Below are positions 6,383 to 12,247 of a DNA stretch of 15,752 bases, piece by piece. A model generated the notes under the pieces. That model saw nothing but the letters and a program-made list of their open reading frames with translations. It had not been told where the DNA came from and ran no database searches. Both the position numbers and the translations under genes were made by a program. Position 1 is the first letter of the stretch. The number at the start of each line of letters is the position of its first letter. The DNA comes from an uncultured Bacteroidota bacterium. Lineage in GTDB: Bacteria; Bacteroidota; Bacteroidia; Chitinophagales; Saprospiraceae. The DNA lies in the NCBI GenBank assembly GCA_937952445.1, contig CALGAA010000265.1, positions 1-15,752 of the forward strand, read 5' to 3'.

Positions 6383-8266
6383 ATGAATAAAGGACAGATT
6401 TCGGTACAATCGGAGAATATTTTCCCCATTATCAAGCAATTTTTATATTCCGACCAGGATATATTTTTGCGGGAATTGGTGTCCAACGCTGTGGATGCCA
6501 CACAAAAACTCAAAACCCTGGCTCGAAAAGGGGAGTATAAAGGATCCACAGAAAATCTACAGATTACGATTTCAATAGATCCTGACAAAAAGACACTTAC
6601 GATTTCGGATCAGGGTCTCGGAATGACGGAAGAGGAAGTCAAAAAATACCTCAATCAAATGGCGCTTTCCAGTGCCAACGATTTTTTAGAGAAATACAAA
6701 GACGAAGGAAGTGGCATAATCGGGCATTTTGGTTTGGGCTTTTACTCCGCTTTTATGGTAGCCAAAAAAGTGGAGGTGATTACCAGATCCTGGCAAGAGG
6801 GGGCACAAGCCGTGAAATGGACCTGTGAAGGCGATCCGGTGTATACGATCGAAGAGGCATCCCGGGATGAAATCGGAACGGATGTCATTTTGCATATCGA
6901 AGGGGAAGACGAGGAATACCTTCAGGAGAGTACCATTGCTGACCTCCTCGACAAGTATTGCAAATTCCTTCCGATCCCCATTCAGTTTGGAACAAAAGAA
7001 ATACCTGTAGCCACAGAGGAGGAGGACGAAGACGAAAAGGCAGAGCCAAAAACGGAAGTAGTCCCCAATATCATCAACAATACGCACCCTGTCTGGAAAA
7101 AGAATCCGGCTGATTTAACCGATCAGGATTATATCGACTTTTACGATGAATTGTATCCGTATAGCGACCAACCACTGTTTTGGATTCACCTCAACATTGA
7201 TTATCCGTTTAATCTGACCGGAGTGTTGTATTTTCCTAAGATTCATAACCAACTGGAGATTCAGAAAAATAAAATCCATCTGTACTCCAATCAGGTGTAT
7301 GTAACCGATGAAGTGAAAGAAATAGTGCCGGAGTTTTTGACGCTGTTGCACGGTGTGATCGACTCGCCGGATATTCCTTTGAATGTTTCCCGTAGTGCGC
7401 TGCAAAGCGACCGCAATGTGAAGAAAATTACGGGTTATATTACCAAAAAAGTGGCCGATAAACTCAAAGAATTATTCAATAACGACCGGAAACAGTTCGA
7501 GAATAAATGGGAAGATATCGGGGTGTTTATTAAATACGGGATGATCAGCGATGATAAATTCTACGATCGGGTGAAGGATATCGCATTGTTGAAGAATACC
7601 GAGGATGAGTATTTTACCATCGAAGATTATTTGACAAAAATCAAGGACAACCAAACCGACAAAAACGACGTCCGGGTGGCCATTTATACGTTCCATAAAG
7701 ATGCTCAGGATAGTTACATCACCGCTGCAAAGAACTACGGTTATGACGTGTTGGTGCTGGATCAGGTATTGGACAATCACTTTGTTCAGACCCTGGAATA
7801 CAAATGGGATAAAATCCGGTTTGTGCGGGTGGACAGTGAGACGGTGGATCAACTCGTAGCGAAGGATGAGAAGCAAGAAACGGCCTTGAACGAAAAAGAG
7901 CAGGAGAAAATCAAATCGCTGTTTCAGGAAGTGGTCGGAATAGATTCCAATCAATTGGAAATAAGGGCTTTGCCTGTTGATTCTGCCCCGGTCCAGATTG
8001 TAAAACCCGAATTTATGCGACGAATGGAGGATATGCAGCGATTGCAATCTGGTCAGATTCCGGGACAGGGATTGGGTATGCACCAGGTGGTGATCAATGG
8101 GAACCACCCGCTGATCGCTCAAAAGCTCAATAATATGCGCAGCGAAGAGAAAAGGGTTGATTTTACCAAATACCTGTATAACCTGGCTTTACTCAATCAA
8201 AATATGCTTAGTGGAAAAGCCCTGACGGACTTCGTAAAACAAAGCCTGGATTACGCGAATAATTAA
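6383..8266 (+). CDS. htpG: Molecular chaperone HtpG (Hsp90)
   Basis: A 627-residue bacterial Hsp90, an ATP-driven dimeric chaperone that remodels client proteins in the cytosol, often with DnaK. The N-terminal GHKL ATPase domain shows FLRELVSNAVDATQK (28-42, with catalytic-type E31 and nucleotide-binding N35), DQGLGMT at 76-82 and the lid glycine motif GHFGLGFYSAFM at 114-125. An acidic linker (about 210-226, EEEDEDEKAEPK) leads to the middle domain, where LNVSRSALQSD (about 333-343) carries the Arg (about 337) that reaches the ATP gamma-phosphate. The C-terminal dimerisation domain ends at a TAA. All key residues are present and the length is normal. The start is fixed by the conserved GQISVQSENIF. 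It appears to be monocistronic. Confidence 0.97.
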   Translation: MNKGQISVQSENIFPIIKQFLYSDQDIFLRELVSNAVDATQKLKTLARKGEYKGSTENLQITISIDPDKKTLTISDQGLGMTEEEVKKYLNQMALSSANDFLEKYKDEGSGIIGHFGLGFYSAFMVAKKVEVITRSWQEGAQAVKWTCEGDPVYTIEEASRDEIGTDVILHIEGEDEEYLQESTIADLLDKYCKFLPIPIQFGTKEIPVATEEEDEDEKAEPKTEVVPNIINNTHPVWKKNPADLTDQDYIDFYDELYPYSDQPLFWIHLNIDYPFNLTGVLYFPKIHNQLEIQKNKIHLYSNQVYVTDEVKEIVPEFLTLLHGVIDSPDIPLNVSRSALQSDRNVKKITGYITKKVADKLKELFNNDRKQFENKWEDIGVFIKYGMISDDKFYDRVKDIALLKNTEDEYFTIEDYLTKIKDNQTDKNDVRVAIYTFHKDAQDSYITAAKNYGYDVLVLDQVLDNHFVQTLEYKWDKIRFVRVDSETVDQLVAKDEKQETALNEKEQEKIKSLFQEVVGIDSNQLEIRALPVDSAPVQIVKPEFMRRMEDMQRLQSGQIPGQGLGMHQVVINGNHPLIAQKLNNMRSEEKRVDFTKYLYNLALLNQNMLSGKALTDFVKQSLDYANN

Positions 8267-8296
8267 ATTAATTACATAGGGCGAGTGGCGATTCAA

Positions 8297-8358
8297 GGCC
8301 GGCTGCACATATCTGATGATTTGGGATTTGTGCCCGGCCAGGCCACATTGGTATTTTT
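8297..8358 (+). terminator. Candidate htpG terminator
   Basis: GGCCGG (8297-8302) pairs with CCGGCC (8334-8339), and GCACA (8305-8309) with TGTGC (8329-8333), leaving a 2-base bulge and a 19-base loop. A T5 run sits at 8354-8358, about 15 bases after the stem. It lies 30 bp after the htpG stop. The long loop and the distance to the T-run make it weaker than a textbook terminator. Confidence 0.4.
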
Positions 8359-8447
8359 GTTATTCATCGCACTTGAATACGATATAACAGTAGCTCAAGT
8401 TCCTATAAATACTTTCACCCGTTTCACTTAAGCCAGCGAAAGTCGCC

Positions 8448-8538
8448 ACCAAACGGCCGCAGGCCCCAAACGTAAAGGGAGCTCTGCTCACTTTACCCAA
8501 ACAGAATCGTGAGCCCCGGCGAATGATTCCCAAACGTT
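8448..8538 (-). repeat. 91-bp structured repeat, copy 1
   Basis: Matches copy 2 (8710-8800) at 89 of 91 positions without gaps; the differences are at 8509 and 8517. Read on the minus strand it contains four GTTTGGG-like modules (plus-strand CCCAAAC at 8529-8535, 8496-8502 and 8465-8471, and ACCAAAC at 8448-8454) separated by three potential hairpins. The difference at 8509 turns an A-T pair into a G-U-type wobble in the first hairpin, so pairing is kept. Just beyond the element (8436-8446) is a further small hairpin, GCGA-AAG-TCGC. Confidence 0.85.
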
Positions 8539-8709
8539 TGTTAATACAGATTGAATACCATAGAACAGTCAAAAGCACCGGTAGAAACTCTGTGCTGATG
8601 AACCACAAGGATCCACTATCCCCCTCTCTCTTAAGGGAACGAACGAATCTTAATCTTGAAGTCGCAGAACGACCAGGTAAATAACGTATGTTAGAATAGA
8701 AAACTCCTG

Positions 8710-8800
8710 ACCAAACGGCCGCAGGCCCCAAACGTAAAGGGAGCTCTGCTCACTTTACCCAAACAGAATCATGAGCCCGGGCGAATGATTCCCAAACGTT
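8710..8800 (-). repeat. 91-bp structured repeat, copy 2
   Basis: Direct copy of 8448-8538 at an offset of 262 bp. The modules lie at 8791-8797, 8758-8764, 8727-8733 and 8710-8716, with periods of 33, 31 and 17 bp. The hairpins between them are GAATCAT (8766-8772) with ATGATTC (8785-8791); GTAAAGGGAGC (8734-8744) with GCTCACTTTAC (8748-8758), 11 positions with one mismatch and a 3-base loop; and GGCC (8717-8720) with GGCC (8724-8727) around GCA. The copy ends directly at the hairpin that follows mlaF. No coding function is evident. Confidence 0.85.
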
Positions 8801-8823
8801 CTCTTCGCGCCAGCGAAGAGAAC
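8798..8823 (-). terminator. Perfect hairpin touching the mlaF stop codon
   Basis: GTTCTCTTCGC (8798-8808) and GCGAAGAGAAC (8813-8823) form an 11-bp perfect stem with a 4-base loop, starting at the base next to the mlaF stop (8824-8826). No T-tract follows on the minus strand. It may end or stabilise the mlaEF mRNA; it also shares its outer GTT with repeat copy 2. Confidence 0.5.
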
Positions 8824-9585
8824 TCAACTTCCCATCGCCTGTTCCCTCAGTCGTTTCAAAAATGGAGAAGCGAAGATAAAATCGACCAATTCCTCGTTGT
8901 CAGAAGTCAAAACTTCGTCCTTACTACCTTGCCACGCCAAAAGACCATCGTGGAGCAGATTGATGTTGTCCCCGATTTCGAGTACGGAGTTCATATCGTG
9001 TGTGTTGATCACCGTAGTGATTTTGTCGTCGTGGGTAATGCTGCTGATCAGTTCATCGATGACGATCGACGTTTTCGGATCCAGCCCCGAATTGGGTTCG
9101 TCGCAAAAGAGATATTTCGGTTCCATGACGATCGACCGGGCGATTCCCACCCGCTTTTGCATCCCACCTGATATTTCAGAAGGGTACTGATGGTTAATGC
9201 CCTTCAGGTTGACCCGTTCCAGGCAATAATTTACCCGCATTTTTTTTTCTTTCCGGGTCTTGGTGGTGAACATATCCAGCGGAAACCGGATGTTTTCTTC
9301 GACCGTCATCGAATCAAACAAGGCTGAGCCCTGGAACAACATCCCCACTTCATTTCGCAGTTTCTGAAGTTCCTTCGGTTTCAATTGGAGAAAATCTGTA
9401 TCGTTGTACCATACCCGACCACTCGTTGGTTTTAATAGCCCCACCAGAATTTTGAGAAGTACGGTTTTTCCTGCCCCGCTTTTCCCGATTATCAAATTGT
9501 TTTTTCCCGCCTCAAACGTAATCGTGATGTCCTTGAGGACTTCTTTTTCATCAAAACTTTTATATATATGCTCACATCGAATCAC
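8824..9585 (-). CDS. mlaF: Mla/MCE-type ABC transporter ATP-binding protein
   Basis: A 253-residue ATPase that powers lipid movement across the envelope as the cytoplasmic subunit of an MlaFEDB-like complex (also called Ttg2A). Walker A is GKSGAGKT at 34-41, the Q-loop is Q85 in LFQGSALFDSMTV, the signature is SGGMQKR at 139-145, Walker B is YLFCDE with E163, and the switch His is H196 in INTHDM. SGGM in place of SGGQ, and the LFQxxALFDSxTVxEN segment, are typical of MlaF rather than of other ABC ATPases. The length is normal. The gene follows mlaE after 25 bp on the same strand, so the two are very probably co-transcribed. No MlaD-type substrate-binding gene is in the window. Confidence 0.92.
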   Translation of the reverse strand: MIRCEHIYKSFDEKEVLKDITITFEAGKNNLIIGKSGAGKTVLLKILVGLLKPTSGRVWYNDTDFLQLKPKELQKLRNEVGMLFQGSALFDSMTVEENIRFPLDMFTTKTRKEKKMRVNYCLERVNLKGINHQYPSEISGGMQKRVGIARSIVMEPKYLFCDEPNSGLDPKTSIVIDELISSITHDDKITTVINTHDMNSVLEIGDNINLLHDGLLAWQGSKDEVLTSDNEELVDFIFASPFLKRLREQAMGS

Positions 9586-9610
9586 CTATTCAGCATTTTT
9601 AATCCATTAA

Positions 9611-10357
9611 TTAGGTGGTCAGGATAAGGACGATAATATAATCCGCCAACAGGATCATCACATCGCTGACGACCACGGCGTTGGTACTCGCTTTCCCCAG
9701 TTCGATCGAACCTCCTTCTACAAAATATCCCTGATAACAGGAGATGGAGGTCAGGATAAAAGCAAAGACAAAAGATTTCACCAGCATCATTACCACGTTG
9801 AACGGATCAAAGAAGGAACGAAGTCCTTTGATGTAATCCAAATTGGTCAAATCGCCAAAAGGAACAGATGCGATGTAACCTCCTACGATGCTGACAAATG
9901 CTCCGATGCAGACCAAAATAGGAATGATAAGTACCGCAGCGATGAGCTTGGGCATGATCAAATAACTCGCCGTATTCACCCCCATCACCTCCATGGCATC
10001 GATGTGTTCTTTCTGCCTCATTCCCCCGATTTCAGACGCCATATTGGAACCGACCTTCCCCGCCAAAACCAATCCGGTAAATGTGGGGGCCAATTCGATG
10101 ATGGTCATGTCCCGGACGATGTAGCCTATATAGTATTTCGGAATGAAGGATCCCCCGATTTGATAATTGAATTGTACAGCTGAGACCGCCCCGATAAAAA
10201 CCGAAATCAAGACCACGATGGTCACCGATCCTACTCCGATATCGTACATTTGCCGGACGGTTTCTTTCCAATACATCCGGAAATTGGACGGCCGTCGCAG
10301 CGTAGCTGCCAGCATCATAAAATATCGGCCAGTATGAAATAATAAGGGTTTGATCAT
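9611..10357 (-). CDS. mlaE: Mla/MCE-type ABC transporter permease
   Basis: A 248-residue inner-membrane permease of the MlaE family (PF02405), the partner of the ATPase encoded downstream. The signature ELAPTFTGLVLAGKVGSNMASEIGGMR is followed by QKEHIDAMEVMGVN (about 88-128) and matches the family's conserved loop. Hydrophobic segments at roughly 42-65, 133-165, 188-208 and 228-247 fit its membrane topology. The complex moves phospholipids or similar lipids between the inner membrane and periplasmic MCE proteins to maintain outer-membrane asymmetry. The Met at 10357 gives the usual start, with an amphipathic N-terminal helix before the first core segment. It is the first gene of the mlaE-mlaF unit and is divergent from a short-chain dehydrogenase gene 70 bp away. 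Confidence 0.92.
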   Translation of the reverse strand: MIKPLLFHTGRYFMMLAATLRRPSNFRMYWKETVRQMYDIGVGSVTIVVLISVFIGAVSAVQFNYQIGGSFIPKYYIGYIVRDMTIIELAPTFTGLVLAGKVGSNMASEIGGMRQKEHIDAMEVMGVNTASYLIMPKLIAAVLIIPILVCIGAFVSIVGGYIASVPFGDLTNLDYIKGLRSFFDPFNVVMMLVKSFVFAFILTSISCYQGYFVEGGSIELGKASTNAVVVSDVMILLADYIIVLILTT

Positions 10358-10382
10358 CGGGTGTAAATATGATAAAATAATC

Positions 10383-10390
10383 TATATTTG
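10383..10390 (+). promoter_or_regulatory. Candidate -7 element for the second SDR gene
   Basis: TATATTTG matches TAnnTTTG exactly and lies 37 bp before the ATG at 10428. The -33 position shows only GTG (10361-10363, 19 bp upstream) instead of TTG. Its presence inside the longer open frame (from 10350) supports the later start. Confidence 0.5.
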
Positions 10391-10427
10391 GTCATATACC
10401 TTTACCAGAATCTATAAAAAACGAAGA

Positions 10428-11132
10428 ATGATCGTTGTTATTACGGGAGCGAACCGGGGAATTGGAAAATCGATTGCTGAAACCCTGGCTGGGGAAGGGC
10501 ATCACCTGATCCTGTGTTCCCGGACAGCTCACGAACTTGAAATGCTTCGCACGGAATTACTTCATCAATACCCCGATATAAGGATCCAGGTCCATGCTTT
10601 CGATTTGACAGATCGCCATGCCATCTCGGCATTTGCTGCCCGGGTACTCGATGAACCGGGACGGATTGATGTGTTGATTAACAACGCCGGTTATTATGAA
10701 CCGGGGAAAATAGTAGATGAAACACCCGAAAAGTACGATCAGGTGCTCAGGATCAATCTCGATGCTCCGTATTTTTTAACTAAAGAATTCTTGCCGGCTA
10801 TGATTGAAGCCCGCTCTGGCCATGTGATCAATATGTGTTCGGTGTCCAGTTTTCAGGCCTTTCAAAACGGGGGGAGTTATTCGATTGCCAAACATGCTCT
10901 GCACGGATTTGGAAAAACACTGCGGGAAGAGGTGCGGGAATATGGAATACGGGTAACCAATATACTGCCCGGTGCAACATGGACGGATAGCTGGGCCGGT
11001 GCCGAACTACCCAAAGACCGATTGATCAGCGCCCGAAATATTGCTCAGGTAGTTTCCACAGCGATTCGACTGGATGCCAATGCGGTGTTGGAAGATGTGG
11101 TTATCCGACCGATTAAGGGTGACCTTCCGTGA
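10428..11132 (+). CDS. Short-chain dehydrogenase/reductase (SDR)
   Basis: A 234-residue classical SDR with an NAD(P)-binding Rossmann fold. TGANRGIG at 6-13 is the dinucleotide loop, D59 in the FDLTD segment contacts the adenine, NNAG is at 85-88, N110 is the structural Asn, and S138, Y151 and K155 (YSIAK) are the catalytic residues. PGATWTDSW at 181-189 is the usual post-catalytic loop. It has a general FabG-like ketoreductase architecture with no feature that names the substrate. It is a different subfamily from the DHRS7-like gene in this window (NNAG rather than NNGG, and no basic tail). The frame is open from 10350, but MIVVITGANRGIG is the normal SDR start and a promoter match lies between the two possible starts. 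It appears to stand alone, divergent from mlaE. Confidence 0.9.
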   Translation: MIVVITGANRGIGKSIAETLAGEGHHLILCSRTAHELEMLRTELLHQYPDIRIQVHAFDLTDRHAISAFAARVLDEPGRIDVLINNAGYYEPGKIVDETPEKYDQVLRINLDAPYFLTKEFLPAMIEARSGHVINMCSVSSFQAFQNGGSYSIAKHALHGFGKTLREEVREYGIRVTNILPGATWTDSWAGAELPKDRLISARNIAQVVSTAIRLDANAVLEDVVIRPIKGDLP

Positions 11133-11141
11133 CCCTTGAAC

Positions 11142-11177
11142 GGCAAAACTATTGCTCATTTATTACAAATTTTTGCC
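11142..11177. other. Inverted repeat between the SDR and lipoprotein genes
   Basis: GGCAAAA (11142-11148) and TTTTGCC (11171-11177) are 7-base inverted arms 22 bases apart, located 10 bp after the SDR stop and 42 bp before the next ATG. It could be an operator or a weak end-of-transcript structure; no T-tract follows the stem. Confidence 0.25.
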
Positions 11178-11218
11178 ATATTAGCGCCTGAAAATCAATA
11201 GTTGAACTTACAATCAAT

Positions 11219-12157
11219 ATGGTCAACGTAAAAAATGTTTGTTTTACGATCCTCGGAATTTGGTTCTATCTCCTGCAATCCTGCCAGCCTGCGGAGCCAC
11301 CGTTGCCGATTTTGGAAACCATCCAAAGTTTAATCGATACGACCAACGGCGATTTTGCTGTGGCCTTCCTCAATCTGGAAAACGGTGAGCGAATCCTCAT
11401 TCGCGAACACGAATCATTTCACGCAGCCAGTACTATGAAAACACCGGTTATGATCGAGGCGTTTAAGTATATGAAAAATAGTGAACAGCGTCTTTCAGAT
11501 TCGATTTTGGTTTACAATAAATTTTACAGCATCGTTGATAGTAGTGAATTTAGTTTAACCCCCGATCAGGATGGGGATCAGGAATTGTACAATCTCATCG
11601 GGCAGAAAATTACCTGGCAGGATATGATTCACCGGATGATTACCCGCAGTAGTAATTTGGGAACGAATATTCTGATCGACTTCCTCAACGCCCAGAATGT
11701 AACCAAAACCATGCGGGATCTGGGGGCAACGGATATTCAGGTTCTTCGCGGTGTAGAAGATCTCAAAGCTTACGAGGCGGGGCTCAGCAATACCACTACA
11801 GCGTATGATCTACTGATGATTTATGAAAAACTCGCCCGGTACGAAGTGATTGATTCTGCAAGCAGTCAGGCCATGCTCGATATTTTGTTTGACCAGGAAT
11901 TCAACAGTTTGATTCCGGCTCAGCTTCCCCGGAATGTGCAAGTCGCCCACAAAACGGGTTCGATTACCGGGGTACATCACGATTCGGGAATCGTATTTCT
12001 GCCCAATGGAGAGCGGTACGTATTGGTTCTGTTGTCCAAAAATGTTCAGAATATGGATCGGGCGAATGAATCGATGTCTGCCATTTCAAGAGTGATATAT
12101 GACTATGTACAGGGCGTAGAACACGTCGGGAAATATAGCGCCCTGAACGATGATTAG
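11219..12157 (+). CDS. Class A beta-lactamase-fold serine hydrolase, putative lipoprotein
   Basis: A 312-residue exported serine hydrolase of the beta-lactamase2 type. Residues 1-21 are hydrophobic and end LLQS before C22, a loose lipobox, so it is probably a periplasmic or outer-membrane lipoprotein. STMK at 71-74 supplies the acyl-forming Ser71 and Lys74. SSN at 144-146 stands where class A enzymes have SDN. KTGS at 245-248 is the KTG box. The omega-loop region (177-194, RGVEDLKAYEAGLSNTTT) aligns with the class A stretch ending in the D-T-T motif; E180 is the best candidate for Glu166, but the partner Asn170 is not obvious. The core machinery is present, yet penicillin hydrolysis is not established; D-Ala peptidase or esterase activity is possible. 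The receptor gene follows after 90 bp. Confidence 0.82.
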   Translation: MVNVKNVCFTILGIWFYLLQSCQPAEPPLPILETIQSLIDTTNGDFAVAFLNLENGERILIREHESFHAASTMKTPVMIEAFKYMKNSEQRLSDSILVYNKFYSIVDSSEFSLTPDQDGDQELYNLIGQKITWQDMIHRMITRSSNLGTNILIDFLNAQNVTKTMRDLGATDIQVLRGVEDLKAYEAGLSNTTTAYDLLMIYEKLARYEVIDSASSQAMLDILFDQEFNSLIPAQLPRNVQVAHKTGSITGVHHDSGIVFLPNGERYVLVLLSKNVQNMDRANESMSAISRVIYDYVQGVEHVGKYSALNDD

Positions 12158-12247
12158 CAACACTTGAGATTTCGGAAACACTCCTCAAAGTGGCCGAATT
12201 ATGAGTTGTTTTCGTTATAGGTATGATTTAATCAATCTACCAACTTC

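Larger units (their letters stand above)
8267..8823. other. Gene-free, repeat-rich stretch between htpG and mlaF
   Basis: This 557-bp stretch contains the htpG hairpin, two copies of a 91-bp element separated by 171 bp, and a hairpin touching the mlaF stop. A minus-strand frame is open from 8731 to 8360, but it starts only at a TTG, and the two repeat copies are offset by 262 bp and so are read in different frames. It is therefore treated as non-coding. The translated middle part shows no known domain. Confidence 0.6.

Noticed and set aside
6195..6386. Plus-strand 63-codon frame just before htpG
   Set aside because: It overlaps the htpG start and the candidate htpG promoter, and its composition is not protein-like.
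7472..8122. Long minus-strand frame (216 codons) inside htpG
   Set aside because: It is antisense to strongly conserved Hsp90 coding sequence and has no recognisable protein features.
6383..8266. CIRCE/HrcA-type heat-shock operator upstream of htpG
   Set aside because: No TTAGCACTC-N9-GAGTGCTAA-like inverted repeat is present in the upstream region.
8360..8731. Minus-strand 123-codon open frame across the repeat block
   Set aside because: It starts only at TTG, includes parts of both repeat copies read in different frames, has no recognisable domain, and covers sequence better explained by hairpin-rich repeats.
8448..8800. CRISPR-like reading of the two 91-bp copies
   Set aside because: There are only two copies, the unit is far longer than a CRISPR repeat, the 171-bp spacing is too large, and there are no cas genes nearby.
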